Shown piece by piece: positions 8,942 to 18,072 of a DNA stretch of 64,000 nt (position 1 is its first letter; every line of letters starts with the position of its first letter). The notes beneath the pieces are model-generated. The model did not search any database and had not been told where the DNA came from. It saw only the letters and a list, made by a program, of their open reading frames with translations. The DNA comes from Rhizobium leguminosarum (lineage in GTDB: Bacteria > Pseudomonadota > Alphaproteobacteria > Rhizobiales > Rhizobiaceae), in NCBI RefSeq assembly GCF_002953715.1, contig NZ_CP025012.1, positions 2,170,001 to 2,234,000 of the forward strand, in the 5' to 3' direction. The position numbers and the translations under genes were made by a program.

Positions 8942-11805
8942 TGACGACGCCGACAGAATTCCAGTTCACCGACTATCAGCCCTACGATTTCGCCAATCGC
9001 CGCCATATCGGCCCCTCGCCGGCCGAGATGACCGACATGCTGAAGGTGATCGGTTACAACAGCCTCGACGGCCTGATCGACGCGACGCTGCCGCCCTCGA
9101 TCCGCCAGAAGGCGCCGCTCGTCTGGGGCGCGCCGATGACCGAGCGCGAGGCGCTCGACAAGCTGCGCGAGACCGCCAACAAGAACAAGGTGCTGGTCTC
9201 GCTGATCGGCCAGGGTTATTACGGCACGATCACGCCGCCGGTCATCCAGCGCAACATCCTGGAAAACCCGGCCTGGTACACCGCCTATACGCCTTACCAG
9301 CCGGAGATCAGCCAGGGCCGCCTGGAAGCGCTCCTGAACTACCAGACGATGGTCTGCGACCTCACCGGCCTCGACGTCGCCAACGCCTCTCTGCTCGACG
9401 AGGCGACTGCTGCCGCCGAAGGCATGGCGATTGCCGAGCGCGTCGCCAAGTCGAAGGCAAAAGCCTTCTTCGTCGATGCCGACTGCCATCCGCAGACCAT
9501 CGCCCTCATCCGCACCCGCGCCGAGCCGCTCGGCTGGAGCGTCATCGTCGGCAATCCCTTCACCGATCTCGATCCTGTCGACGTCTTCGGCGCGATCTTC
9601 CAGTATCCCGGCACGCACGGTCACGTGCATGATTTTACCGGCCTGATCTCGCGCCTGCACCAGACTGGCGCCATCGCGATCGTCGCCGCCGATATCCTGG
9701 CGCTGACGCTGCTGAAATCGCCCGGCGAAATGGGCGCCGATATTGCCGTCGGATCCTCGCAGCGCTTCGGTGTCCCGGTCGGTTACGGCGGTCCGCATGC
9801 AGCCTACATGTCGGTCAAGGATGCCATCAAGCGCTCGATGCCCGGCCGCCTCGTCGGCGTTTCCGTCGACGCCCGCGGCAACCGCGCCTATCGCCTGTCG
9901 CTGCAGACCCGTGAGCAACACATCCGCCGCGAGAAGGCGACGTCGAACATCTGCACCGCCCAGGTGCTGCTGGCCGTCATGGCCTCGATGTACGCCGTCT
10001 TCCACGGCCCGAAGGGCATCAAGGCGATCGCCCAGCAGGTGCACCAGAAAGCCGTGCTGATGGCCAAGGGGCTGGAAAATCTCGGTTACAAGGTCGAACC
10101 CGACACTTTCTTCGACACGATCACCGTCGATGTCGGCCACATGCAGGGCCTCATCCTGCGTGCCGCCGTCGCCGAAGGCGTCAATCTGCGCAAGGTCGGC
10201 GAAACCAAAATCGGCATGAGCCTCGACGAACGCACCCGGCCGGCGACGCTCGAAGCCGTCTGGCGCGCCTTCGGCGGCAATTTCACCATTGCCGATTTCG
10301 AGCCTTCCTACCGCCTGCCGAAGGGCCTGCTTCGGACCAGCGATTACCTCACCCATCCGATCTTCCACATGAACCGCGCCGAAAGCGAGATGACGCGTTA
10401 CATCCGCCGGCTTTCCGATCGCGATCTGGCGCTCGACCGCTCCATGATCCCGCTCGGCTCCTGCACGATGAAGCTCAACGCGACGGCGGAAATGCTGCCG
10501 ATCACCTGGCCGGAATTTTCCGACATCCATCCCTTCGTGCCACCCGACCAAGCGCTCGGCTACCGCGAGATGATCGACGACCTGATCGAAAAGCTCTGCG
10601 CCATCACCGGCTACGACGCCTTCTCCATGCAGCCGAATTCCGGCGCACAGGGCGAATATGCCGGGCTGCTGACGATCCGCAACTATCATATCGCCAATGG
10701 CGATACCCATCGCGACGTCTGCCTGATCCCGACCTCTGCGCATGGCACCAACCCGGCTTCTGCCCAGATGGTCGGCATGAAGGTGGTCGTCGTCAAGGTG
10801 CGTGAAAACGGCGATATCGATCTCGACGATTTCCGCGCCAAGGCGGAGCAGCATGCGGCAAACCTAGCCTGCTGCATGATTACCTACCCTTCGACGCACG
10901 GCGTCTTCGAGGAGACCGTCAAGGAAATCTGCGATCTGGTGCATGAGCATGGCGGCCAGGTCTATCTCGACGGCGCCAACATGAATGCCATGGTCGGCCT
11001 GTCCCGCCCCGGTGACATCGGCTCCGACGTTTCGCACTTGAACCTTCACAAGACCTTCTGCATTCCGCATGGCGGCGGCGGACCCGGCATGGGCCCGATC
11101 GGCGTCAAGGCGCATCTGGCCCCCTATCTGCCCGGCCATCCCGAAACCGACGGCCGTTCGGGTGCGGTTTCAGCCGCCGCCTTCGGCTCCGCCTCGATCC
11201 TGCCGATCTCCTGGAGCTATTGCCTGATGATGGGCGGCGAAGGCCTGACGCAGGCGACCAAGGTGGCGATCCTCAACGCCAACTATATCGCCACCCGGCT
11301 GAAGGGCGCCTATGACGTGCTCTACAAGTCGGAGACCGGCCGCGTCGCGCATGAATGCATCATCGACACCCGCCCGCTGGTCGACAGCTCAGGCGTCACG
11401 GTCGACGACGTCGCCAAGCGGCTGATCGACTGCGGCTTCCATGCGCCGACCATGAGCTGGCCAGTCGCCGGCACGCTGATGATCGAGCCGACGGAAAGCG
11501 AGACCAAGGCCGAACTCGACCGTTTCTGCGAGGCGATGCTGGCGATCCGCGAGGAAGCCCGTGCCATCGAGGATGGCCGCATGGACAAGGTGAACAACCC
11601 GCTGAAGAACGCGCCGCACACGGTGGAAGACCTCGTCGGCGAATGGGATCGTCCCTATTCGCGCGAACAGGCCTGCTTCCCGCCCGGCGCCTTCCGCGTC
11701 GACAAATACTGGTCACCGGTCAACCGCGTCGACAATGTCTATGGCGACCGCAACCTGATCTGCACTTGCCCGCCGGTGGAAAGCTACGCAGAGGCCGCCG
11801 AATAG
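8941..11805 (+). CDS. gcvP: Glycine dehydrogenase (decarboxylating), P protein
   Basis: 954 residues, the single-chain form of the P protein. It decarboxylates glycine with pyridoxal phosphate and loads GcvH. The PLP Lys is in [16 protein letters not shown] near residue 704, followed by the glycine-rich loop. The N-terminal half has RHIGPS near residue 21 and the conserved [14 protein letters not shown] near 118. The last 43 codons and the terminator occur a second time, diverged, at 13938-14107. This copy is full length and should be functional. Confidence 0.97.
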   Translation: MTTPTEFQFTDYQPYDFANRRHIGPSPAEMTDMLKVIGYNSLDGLIDATLPPSIRQKAPLVWGAPMTEREALDKLRETANKNKVLVSLIGQGYYGTITPPVIQRNILENPAWYTAYTPYQPEISQGRLEALLNYQTMVCDLTGLDVANASLLDEATAAAEGMAIAERVAKSKAKAFFVDADCHPQTIALIRTRAEPLGWSVIVGNPFTDLDPVDVFGAIFQYPGTHGHVHDFTGLISRLHQTGAIAIVAADILALTLLKSPGEMGADIAVGSSQRFGVPVGYGGPHAAYMSVKDAIKRSMPGRLVGVSVDARGNRAYRLSLQTREQHIRREKATSNICTAQVLLAVMASMYAVFHGPKGIKAIAQQVHQKAVLMAKGLENLGYKVEPDTFFDTITVDVGHMQGLILRAAVAEGVNLRKVGETKIGMSLDERTRPATLEAVWRAFGGNFTIADFEPSYRLPKGLLRTSDYLTHPIFHMNRAESEMTRYIRRLSDRDLALDRSMIPLGSCTMKLNATAEMLPITWPEFSDIHPFVPPDQALGYREMIDDLIEKLCAITGYDAFSMQPNSGAQGEYAGLLTIRNYHIANGDTHRDVCLIPTSAHGTNPASAQMVGMKVVVVKVRENGDIDLDDFRAKAEQHAANLACCMITYPSTHGVFEETVKEICDLVHEHGGQVYLDGANMNAMVGLSRPGDIGSDVSHLNLHKTFCIPHGGGGPGMGPIGVKAHLAPYLPGHPETDGRSGAVSAAAFGSASILPISWSYCLMMGGEGLTQATKVAILNANYIATRLKGAYDVLYKSETGRVAHECIIDTRPLVDSSGVTVDDVAKRLIDCGFHAPTMSWPVAGTLMIEPTESETKAELDRFCEAMLAIREEARAIEDGRMDKVNNPLKNAPHTVEDLVGEWDRPYSREQACFPPGAFRVDKYWSPVNRVDNVYGDRNLICTCPPVESYAEAAE

Positions 11806-11844
11806 CGGTCAAGCCTGACGCTGTAGCGACGGGCCGAGCAATCC

Positions 11845-11873
11845 AAGCCCCTTCCATCATGGGAGGGGCTTTC
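11845..11873 (+). terminator. Rho-independent terminator of the gcv operon
   Basis: AAGCCCCTTCC and GGGAGGGGCTT form a stem followed by a short T run. A closely similar hairpin follows the second copy of the gcvP end at 14079-14107. Confidence 0.8.
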
Positions 11874-11969
11874 CTAATTCCGATAGAAATGCGCAGCTAA
11901 CCTTGCTCTCTAACCGTCAATCGAAGCTCCGTTCGCCTGCGAACGTCATTTCTGGCATAACACGCTACG

Positions 11970-12044
11970 CCCCGCGTAGCTCAACGTAAGAGCAGCTGTC
12001 TGGTTAGCAGCCGATCCAGGTTCAATTCCTCGGCAGAGGCACCA
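11970..12044 (+). pseudogene. Degenerate tRNA-like sequence (Thr-GGT-like)
   Basis: A 75-base stretch folds partly as a tRNA. The D stem GCTC/GAGC is intact. The anticodon stem GCTGT/GCAGC has a seven-base loop CTGGTTA with U33 and anticodon GGT. The T loop is TTCAATT with four of five stem pairs, and an encoded CCA ends at 12044. The acceptor stem pairs at only three or four of seven positions and the D loop lacks GG, so it is probably a decayed or fragmentary tRNA. The 11806-12209 gap holds only this, the gcv terminator and two palindromic repeats. Confidence 0.5.
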
Positions 12045-12097
12045 GTTTCCCAGTTCCCCTGCTCTCTATCAGCGTCGAAGCGTGCCGGTTTACGGCC

Positions 12098-12149
12098 TAG
12101 AACAGGATGATTTTAGGCCCGCTCGGCCTAAAATCTGAATCCTGTTCTA
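12098..12149. repeat. Palindromic intergenic repeat, TAGAACAGGAT family
   Basis: A 52-bp palindrome with outer arms TAGAACAGGAT and ATCCTGTTCTA. An inner stem TTTTAGGCC/GGCCTAAAA surrounds a short loop. It is a rhizobial-type dispersed palindrome, immediately before another repeat at 12161. Confidence 0.8.
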
Positions 12150-12160
12150 CATTATATAAT

Positions 12161-12212
12161 TAGAGCATGATGTCGTCCGAAAACCGCTTACACTTTTCGG
12201 CATCATGCTCTA
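12161..12212. repeat. Palindromic intergenic repeat, AGAGCATGATG family (inverted copy)
   Basis: 52 bp with the same 12-bp arms as the element at 1558-1609 but in the opposite orientation; the core has CCGAAAACCG and ACACTTTTCGG. Its right arm overlaps the end of the SDR gene and supplies that gene's TAG stop at 12210-12212. Confidence 0.85.
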
Positions 12213-13178
12213 GAAGCGCTCGCCGACCATATCCTCGCTTTTGGCCCACAATGCCCTGGCTGTCTCGGGATCGAGCGCGTAGGGGCGCACGCCTTCGGAA
12301 ATCGGGCTGATCTCCGCATCCGTCACTTCGGAGACGTGGCAGTTCTCGCAATATCTGCCGCCGACCGCGTCTGCCGGGGCGACGAAACCTGCCCAGACGG
12401 AGGTAGCCGCACCCTGCGGGATCGTCTTCCACTGGAAGGGCGGCTTGCCCTCGGCGGCGAGTGCTGCGTTGATCTGCGCTATCAGGCCTTCAATCATGTC
12501 AGGGTCGAGATGACGGTCGAGCTCGGTCTGGATGCCGCCGGGATGCAGTGCCGTTGCACGGATGCCGCGCTCCTTGAGGCGCCGGTCAAGTTCCACGGCG
12601 AACAGGATATTTGCGGTTTTCGACTGGGCATAAGCCGCCCAGGGCTCATAGGTCTTGCTCTCGAAATTGAGATCGTCGAGGCTGAAAGGTGCCATGCGAT
12701 GGCCCGAGGATGCGACGATCACCACTCGGCCGCCCGATTTGACGAGCGGTGCGATGCGGTTGACCAGCACGAAATGACCGAGATGGTTGGTGCCGAACTG
12801 CGTTTCGAAGCCATCGGCGGTGCGGCCGAAGGGAGCGGCCATCACGCCGGCATTGGCAATGACGACATCGAAAGGGCGGCCATCCGAAATGAGCGCATCG
12901 GCACAGGCGCGCACGCTTGCCAGGGAGGCAAGATCAAGCTCGACGATAACAAGGCTGCCGCCATTGGCCGCACCGGCGCGCACGATTTCCGTTGCCGCCC
13001 TCGCCTTTGCAAGGTCGCGTGCCGTACCCACCACCTGCGCTCCATGGGTTGCCAGCACGCGCGCGGTTTCCACGCCGAGGCCGGCCGAAACACCCGTCAC
13101 CAGAACACGCTTGCCCTTGAGATCGACGCCGGCGAGCAGCTCATCGGTAGTCGATATCGCGCCAAAAGGTCCACTCAT
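12210..13178 (-). CDS. Short-chain dehydrogenase/reductase
   Basis: 322 residues from the ATG at 13178, preceded by GGAG; the frame runs further upstream but into the divergent regulatory region. NAD(P)-binding motif TGVSAGLG is near residue 28, NAG in IANAGVM near 107, and the active-site YxxxK is YAQSK near 184. Length and the C-terminal extension match the oxidoreductase/retinol-dehydrogenase-like SDRs. It is divergent from a TetR gene whose probable operators lie between them, so it is the likely regulated target. The substrate is unknown. The stop codon lies in a palindromic repeat. Confidence 0.9.
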   Translation of the reverse strand: MSGPFGAISTTDELLAGVDLKGKRVLVTGVSAGLGVETARVLATHGAQVVGTARDLAKARAATEIVRAGAANGGSLVIVELDLASLASVRACADALISDGRPFDVVIANAGVMAAPFGRTADGFETQFGTNHLGHFVLVNRIAPLVKSGGRVVIVASSGHRMAPFSLDDLNFESKTYEPWAAYAQSKTANILFAVELDRRLKERGIRATALHPGGIQTELDRHLDPDMIEGLIAQINAALAAEGKPPFQWKTIPQGAATSVWAGFVAPADAVGGRYCENCHVSEVTDAEISPISEGVRPYALDPETARALWAKSEDMVGERF

Positions 13179-13252
13179 GATTATCTCCTTGACTATGGAC
13201 GCACCGCTCCAGGCTGGTGGACCATTGCCCGCCGGCCTCAAATGAAATAAAA

Positions 13253-13288
13253 GGAGGATGCCTCCAGATAAATATGGAGGGCGCCTCC
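13253..13288. promoter_or_regulatory. Probable TetR operators between SDR and tetR genes
   Basis: Two identical-type palindromes, GGAGG-ATG-CCTCC (13253-13265) and GGAGG-GCG-CCTCC (13276-13288), have centres 23 bp apart. The inner arms also pair across an AT-rich spacer (CCTCCA at 13261 and TGGAGG at 13275). The site lies in the 134-bp divergent promoter region. Binding by the adjacent TetR protein is inferred. Confidence 0.65.
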
Positions 13289-13312
13289 GCTTATCAAGGG
13301 GACTTTTCGGAA

Positions 13313-13897
13313 ATGGCCGAAAAAAGTGACGAGCCCACCATCCGAAAGCCGCGTGCGGATGCCGAACGCAATCGTCTTCTGCTGATGGAAACGGCAAAGA
13401 CCGTCTTTGCCGACAAGGGTTCCAGCGCCAGCCTGGAGGAAATCGCCCGCATCGCCGGCGTCGGAATCGGCACGCTCTATCGCCATTTCCCGACGCGCGA
13501 TGCACTGGTTTCCGCCATCTACCGCAACGAGACGGCGCAGCTTGCCGCTGCCGCCAAAAGCCTTGCCGAGACGCATCCGCCTGTCGAAGCGCTTCGCCTG
13601 TGGCTCGCGCAGTTCGTGGATTATGTCGTGACGAAACACGGCATGTCCGAGGTGCTGGATTCTTTGGTCGGCGGCACCTCCGAGCTCTATGCCGATTCTG
13701 CCGATTTGATCATAGGTGCGGTCAATCTGCTGGTGGATCGCGCAGTCGCCGCCGATGAAATCCGTCTGGCGATGGACCCGCTCGATATCCTGCGCGCCCT
13801 GGCGGGCGGCGCGAGCATCAGCTGTGGCCCCGCCTGGCGGGATGCGGCAAGGCAACTCATCGATATTCTAATAGCGGGCATGAGAGCCAGTCGCTGA
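13313..13897 (+). CDS. TetR/AcrR-family transcriptional regulator
   Basis: 194 residues from the ATG at 13313. An alternative ATG at 13274 would place the start inside the operator palindromes. The N-terminal helix-turn-helix is typical of TetR ([21 protein letters not shown] at about residues 40-60 covers the recognition helix). The C-terminal part is a helical ligand-binding and dimerisation domain. It is divergent from the SDR gene and probably represses both genes from the two GGAGG-N3-CCTCC palindromes. The inducer is unknown. Confidence 0.9.
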   Translation: MAEKSDEPTIRKPRADAERNRLLLMETAKTVFADKGSSASLEEIARIAGVGIGTLYRHFPTRDALVSAIYRNETAQLAAAAKSLAETHPPVEALRLWLAQFVDYVVTKHGMSEVLDSLVGGTSELYADSADLIIGAVNLLVDRAVAADEIRLAMDPLDILRALAGGASISCGPAWRDAARQLIDILIAGMRASR

Positions 13898-13937
13898 GGC
13901 TGTCGTACCACTCCGGCACGGCCGTCTCAGATCCGGC

Positions 13938-14066
13938 TTCCTGCCCGGCGCCTTCCGCGTCGACAAATACTGGTCGCCGGTCAACCGCGTCGACAACGTC
14001 TACGATGACCGCAACCTGATCTGCACCTGCCCGCTGGTGGAAAGCTACGCCGAGGCGGCCGAGTAG
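13938..14066 (+). pseudogene. Duplicated, diverged 3' fragment of gcvP
   Basis: The 129 bases encode 42 residues matching the C-terminus of GcvP ([17 protein letters not shown] and [14 protein letters not shown]) and end in a stop. Against the intact gcvP I count about 10 differences in the last 123 bases; seven are silent third-position changes, and the coding changes are Gly to Asp and Pro to Leu. A hairpin like the gcv terminator follows at 14079-14107. There is no start, so it is a remnant. The 13898-14228 gap holds only this fragment, the hairpin and the lipoprotein promoter region. Confidence 0.9.
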
Positions 14067-14078
14067 CAGCGTCAGGCA

Positions 14079-14107
14079 AAGCCCCTTCCACAGGTTGGGA
14101 GGGGCTG
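14079..14107 (+). terminator. Terminator-like hairpin, duplicate of the gcv terminator
   Basis: AAGCCCCTTCC and GGGAGGGGCT form a stem as in the hairpin after the intact gcvP, but the T run is replaced by GCATGC, so it may no longer terminate efficiently. Confidence 0.6.
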
Positions 14108-14228
14108 CATGCTTTGGCGCTCAAGGATCAAATTTAACCTTTCTTAGCAAGTCTCTGTTAGCAATTCATAAAGGCGGCTTCCATCAACATGGATCACCGT
14201 CGATCCCTTGTTTTGCGTGCAGGTTCTT

Positions 14229-15275
14229 ATGCGTCCATCGGCTGTGCCAGCAATCCTCCTCGCCGCCCTGATCCTCTCGGGATGCGCCGCCAGTTCTGGC
14301 GCCGAAGATGTGCTCACCCCTGTACCGTCGCGGGAAACGACCAACGCCATCACCCAGCCGAGCGGCCCGATACCGGCTGCCGCCGTGGGCGATCCTGCGC
14401 CGCAGGCAAGCCCGCCGCAGCAGGCGTTGAGCTGGACAGGAGAGGTTCCAGAGCCGCAGGCGCTGGTGCCCGCAGACAGGCCGGTCGGCATGCCGATGCC
14501 GACGGAAAAGCCGGTCGCCCTGCTGATGCCGACCAACCCTGCCGGCAATGCGATGCCCGATATCGGCACGAGGTCGCCGACACGCGGCCAAATTTACGGC
14601 CACCACTTCCGCGATGCCAAGCCGATCAACTTCGGCTCCACCTCGCCGAGAAAGCTTGCCGTGCACGGCGTCGACGTGTCGCGCTGGCAGGGCGAGATCG
14701 ATTGGGAGACGTTGCGGCGGCAAGGCGCGAACTTCGTCTACATCAAGGCGACCGACGGCGGCGATCACCTCGATCCGATGTTCAAGAAGAACTGGCGCCG
14801 GGCCAAGGAAGCCGGCCTGAAACACGGCGCCTATCACTTCTTCTATTGGTGCCGGACAGCCGGCGAGCAGGCCGACTGGTTCATCCGCAACGTGCCAAGG
14901 GAAGCCAACGCTCTTCCGCCCGTCATCGACGTTGAATGGAATGGCGAATCGAGCTGCAAGAGGCGCATCTCGCCTACACGTGTCCGGGAAAAGATGCAGG
15001 TCTTCATGGACAAGCTGGAGCGCTATTACGGCCAGCGCCCGATCATCTACACGGCGCCGGACTTCTACCGCGACAACTTGAAGGGCCAACTGCTCGACTA
15101 CCCCTTCTGGCTGCGCTCCGTGGCCGCTCACCCCTCCAAGGTCTATCCGGGCCGCAAGTGGCTCTTCTGGCAATATTCCGGCTCCGGCCTTTCCGATGGC
15201 GTTGACGGCAAGATCGACCTCAACGTGTTCAACGGCAATGAAAGCGATTGGCACGACTGGGTGGCGTCGCGATAG
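14229..15275 (+). CDS. GH25-family lysozyme lipoprotein
   Basis: 348 residues from the ATG at 14229. A lipoprotein signal ends LILSGC with the lipidated Cys near residue 19. A Pro/Ala-rich, low-complexity linker runs to about residue 130. The glycoside hydrolase 25 domain follows: HGVDVSRWQGEIDW near 148, YIKATDGG near 173, GAYHFFYW near 200 and the acidic PPVIDVEWNG near 231. GH25 enzymes cleave the glycan strands of peptidoglycan. Anchoring in the outer membrane or periplasmic leaflet is inferred from the lipobox. Confidence 0.9.
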   Translation: MRPSAVPAILLAALILSGCAASSGAEDVLTPVPSRETTNAITQPSGPIPAAAVGDPAPQASPPQQALSWTGEVPEPQALVPADRPVGMPMPTEKPVALLMPTNPAGNAMPDIGTRSPTRGQIYGHHFRDAKPINFGSTSPRKLAVHGVDVSRWQGEIDWETLRRQGANFVYIKATDGGDHLDPMFKKNWRRAKEAGLKHGAYHFFYWCRTAGEQADWFIRNVPREANALPPVIDVEWNGESSCKRRISPTRVREKMQVFMDKLERYYGQRPIIYTAPDFYRDNLKGQLLDYPFWLRSVAAHPSKVYPGRKWLFWQYSGSGLSDGVDGKIDLNVFNGNESDWHDWVASR

Positions 15276-15297
15276 CCGAAGCCCGCTTGCCCCGTCC

Positions 15298-17583
15298 TCA
15301 CGCGGACTTCTGCACCTTCACCGGCACGCCTTTGTAGGCAGGCGTTCCCGATTTCCGGTCGTAATCGCCAAGCGCGATGACCCTGTTCATCTCGGGATAA
15401 TATCCGGCGATGGAGCCAACCGGGATGTCGTAGGCCACGGCGGTAAAGCCTCTAACCGCCCTGCTGCTGGTTTCAGCGACCGACTCGATATCAACCTTAT
15501 CGCCATCGGCGAGGCCGCGTGCGGAGAGATCCCCGCTGTTCATGAAGATCACGTCACGGCGGCCGAAGACACCTCGATAGCGGTCGTCAAGGCTGTAGAT
15601 TGTCGTGTTGTACTGGTCGTGACTGCGCAGCGTTGTCAGAACCAGTGTGTCTGCGTCTGCAAGGCGCGGATCTTCCTCCAGGCCAGGCGCGATGAGGAAC
15701 TGTGCTTTTCCTGAGGGCGTGCGCCATTGCCGGTCGGAGGCCGCCACCGTCAGCCGGAAACCACCCGGTTTCCTGACACGGCTGTTGAAATCTTGGAAAT
15801 CGGGAAAGACCACTTCGATCTTTTCCCGAACGCGGTTGTAGTCAGCGACCATCCCGTCCCAGTCGATATCGTATTTAGCGCCAAGCGTTGCCTTGGCGAT
15901 GCCGGCAATAATGGCCGGTTCGGACCTCAACTGGTCGCCGGGCGGCTTCAGGAAGCCGCGCGAGGCGTGCACCATCGACATGGAATCCTCGACGGTCACC
16001 GATTGTGGTCCCGTCTCCTGAATGTCTTGGTCGGTGCGGCCGAGGACAGGAAGGATGATGGAGGTTCGGGCGATCAGCAGGTGCGAGCGGTTGGGTTTTG
16101 TCGCCAGATGGACCGCAAGGTCGAGCTTGCGCATGCCTTCGAACGTCACCTCCGGATCGGATATGGCGACGGCGAGATTGCCGCCGAGGCAGACCAGCGC
16201 CTTCGACCGGCCTTCGATGATCGCCTCGATGGCCTCGACGGCGTTATGGCCCTTCTCCTCCGGCGGGCGAAAGCCAAAGGCCTTCTCCATGCCGTCGAGA
16301 AGCGCCGTGTTGGGGATCTCGGTAATTCCGACGGTCCGGTCGCCCTGAACGTTCGAATGCCCCCGCAGCGGGCAGATACCGGCGCCCCGGCGGCCGATAT
16401 TTCCCCGCAACATCAGGAAATTGGCAAGCTGCTGAACATTGGCGGTGCCGTGGCTGTGCTGGGTGATGCCCATGCCATAGCAGAGGATGACGTTGCGGGC
16501 GTTGAGATAGACATCAACGGCGCTGTCGAGCGCTTCGAGCGTCAATCCTGATCTCTTCAGAATCGACGCCCACTCCGTCTTTGCAATATCGGCCTTGAGC
16601 GCCTCCAGTCCGATCGTGTGGGCTTCGATGAATTCCCGGTCGAGAAAGCCTTTGCCGCCTGCCGCGATATCGGCCTCGTCGCGCTCGAATATCCGCTTCA
16701 TCAGGCCCTTGAGGGCAGCGAGATCCCCGCCGGTGCGCAGCTGATGATAAGCCGATGCGATCGGCGTCGAAGACATAGTCGCCATTTCCACCGGGTTCTG
16801 CGGTGCCGCAAATTTCTCGAGCGCGCGTTCTTTCAGGGGATTGAAGACCACGATCGGGACGCCGCGCCTCGCGGCATCATGCAGAGTGGTCATCATCCGC
16901 GGGTGGTTGGTGCCGGGATTGTGGCCGAAGCTGAAGATCGCATCGGCATGATCGAAATCTTCGAGGGTTACCGTGCCCTTCCCGACCCCGATTGACTGTG
17001 GCAGGCCGACGCTGGTCGCCTCATGGCACATGTTCGAGCAGTCGGGAAAATTGTTGGTGCCGTAGGCCCTGACGAAAAGCTGGAACAGGAAGGCTGCCTC
17101 GTTCGAGGCGCGTCCCGATGTGTAGAATTCGGCCATGTCAGGATCGGGCAGTTTGCGCAGTTCGGCGCCGATCAGCGTAAAGGCTTCCTCCCAGCCGATC
17201 GGCAGGTAACGGTCGCTGGCATGATCATAGACCAGCGGGTGCGTCAGGCGGCCCTGGTCTTCCAGCTGATGGTCGTTCCATTGCCACAGTTCGGCGACCA
17301 TATGCGCCGCGAAAAAGTCAGGCCCGGCACGTTTCGCCGTGGATTCCCAGGTGATCGCCTTGGCGCCGTTTTCACAGAACTCGAACGAACTCGTATGTTT
17401 GGGATCGGGCCAAGCGCAGCCCGGACAATCGAAGCCCTCGGGCTGATTGGCTTTCAGCAGCGTCGCAGCCCCCTGCGCAATGACCTGCTGGCGCGCAAGG
17501 GTTTCGGCAACGGCTTTGAGTGCACCCCAACCGCCGGCGGGGGCCGTGTATTTCTCGATGCCTTTCGGCCGCTTCTTGGTCAT
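15298..17583 (-). CDS. FdhF/YdeP-family molybdopterin oxidoreductase
   Basis: 761 residues from the ATG at 17583, with GGAG about 7 nt upstream. It belongs to the molybdopterin guanine dinucleotide oxidoreductase alpha subunits, close to the YdeP branch. An N-terminal CPGCAWPD...FC cluster-type motif is near residue 50. The middle part has CHEATSVGLPQSIGVGKGT and GMGITQHSHGTANVQ. The C-terminal molydop-binding domain starts near 650 (LRSHDQYNTTIYS). No fdhD or partner subunit lies nearby. E. coli YdeP is linked to acid resistance; the substrate here is unknown. Confidence 0.88.
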   Translation of the reverse strand: MTKKRPKGIEKYTAPAGGWGALKAVAETLARQQVIAQGAATLLKANQPEGFDCPGCAWPDPKHTSSFEFCENGAKAITWESTAKRAGPDFFAAHMVAELWQWNDHQLEDQGRLTHPLVYDHASDRYLPIGWEEAFTLIGAELRKLPDPDMAEFYTSGRASNEAAFLFQLFVRAYGTNNFPDCSNMCHEATSVGLPQSIGVGKGTVTLEDFDHADAIFSFGHNPGTNHPRMMTTLHDAARRGVPIVVFNPLKERALEKFAAPQNPVEMATMSSTPIASAYHQLRTGGDLAALKGLMKRIFERDEADIAAGGKGFLDREFIEAHTIGLEALKADIAKTEWASILKRSGLTLEALDSAVDVYLNARNVILCYGMGITQHSHGTANVQQLANFLMLRGNIGRRGAGICPLRGHSNVQGDRTVGITEIPNTALLDGMEKAFGFRPPEEKGHNAVEAIEAIIEGRSKALVCLGGNLAVAISDPEVTFEGMRKLDLAVHLATKPNRSHLLIARTSIILPVLGRTDQDIQETGPQSVTVEDSMSMVHASRGFLKPPGDQLRSEPAIIAGIAKATLGAKYDIDWDGMVADYNRVREKIEVVFPDFQDFNSRVRKPGGFRLTVAASDRQWRTPSGKAQFLIAPGLEEDPRLADADTLVLTTLRSHDQYNTTIYSLDDRYRGVFGRRDVIFMNSGDLSARGLADGDKVDIESVAETSSRAVRGFTAVAYDIPVGSIAGYYPEMNRVIALGDYDRKSGTPAYKGVPVKVQKSA

Positions 17584-17667
17584 CACCTGCTCCACAAATC
17601 CGCCGAGGGTCAGCGCCTATTATCAATGCAAAAGGATGCCATGCGATAGATGGCGCGGACATCCTCT

Positions 17668-17706
17668 TAAAAAAGATCGGACCGCTCCGAGGGGGCGGAG
17701 CGGTCC
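17668..17706 (-). terminator. Strong rho-independent terminator on the minus strand
   Basis: Read on the minus strand, a perfect 11-bp stem (GGACCGCTCCG and CGGAGCGGTCC) with a six-base loop is followed by GATCTTTTTTAAG. No credible minus-strand gene ends here, so it probably ends a small RNA transcribed from the 17584-18072 gap. Confidence 0.8.
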
Positions 17707-17845
17707 TGGCGGATCATTGGGATCCACGAGACTCGGCGCGGGAGGGGACATGCCGATGTCTATCGGCACATTCGCGGTGCCGGTCTCCACATGGAAGTCA
17801 CTTCCGAGAGAGAGACAGCCAGACCTTACGTCCCGGCAGCAGGCC
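17668..17845 (-). ncRNA. Candidate small RNA ending at the 17668 terminator
   Basis: The 17584-18072 gap (489 bases) has no convincing ORF but has a very strong minus-strand terminator. A -10-like TATGTATAGT on the minus strand near 17838 would give a transcript of roughly 170 nt. A pyrimidine-rich CCCCTCCC segment, which could pair with ribosome binding sites, lies just before the terminator. Existence and 5' end are inferred; I cannot place it in a known sRNA family. Confidence 0.4.
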
Positions 17846-18072
17846 ACGAAACTATACATAGGTATGGGGGATCTTGTTGATATCATATGCCCACGCTCGT
17901 GGCGCCCGCTGAGACCTAAACAGAAGGATAGGTCCGGCTACACCAGCATTGAATGTCCTGCTTTCCAAACCTGCTCTACGGTTCTTTCAAGGCCAGCGAA
18001 GCAGGAACGCCAAATTGACGGCCGCGCAGCCAGATTGCTCATTCCCGAAATCCCCAGCCAGGGAGAACAGCC

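Noticed and set aside
8920..10854. Long 644-codon open frame on the minus strand
   Set aside because: It is fully antisense to gcvP, which is certain. High GC makes such mirror frames common, and its composition (His/Asp/Gly/Arg-rich, no domain) is that of a shadow.
12210..13505. Extended 431-codon version of the SDR
   Set aside because: The extra N-terminus crosses the divergent regulatory region and the tetR start; the ATG at 13178 has a ribosome site and fits the family length.
11675..14107. Complete integrative element
   Set aside because: The bracket of repeated gcvP ends is real, but there is no integrase, recombinase or transposase between them, so I report a duplication-flanked insert rather than a mobile element.
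17623..17886. 87-codon minus-strand ORF next to the FdhF-like gene
   Set aside because: It runs straight through the strong minus-strand terminator at 17668-17706, has no family features and no good ribosome site.
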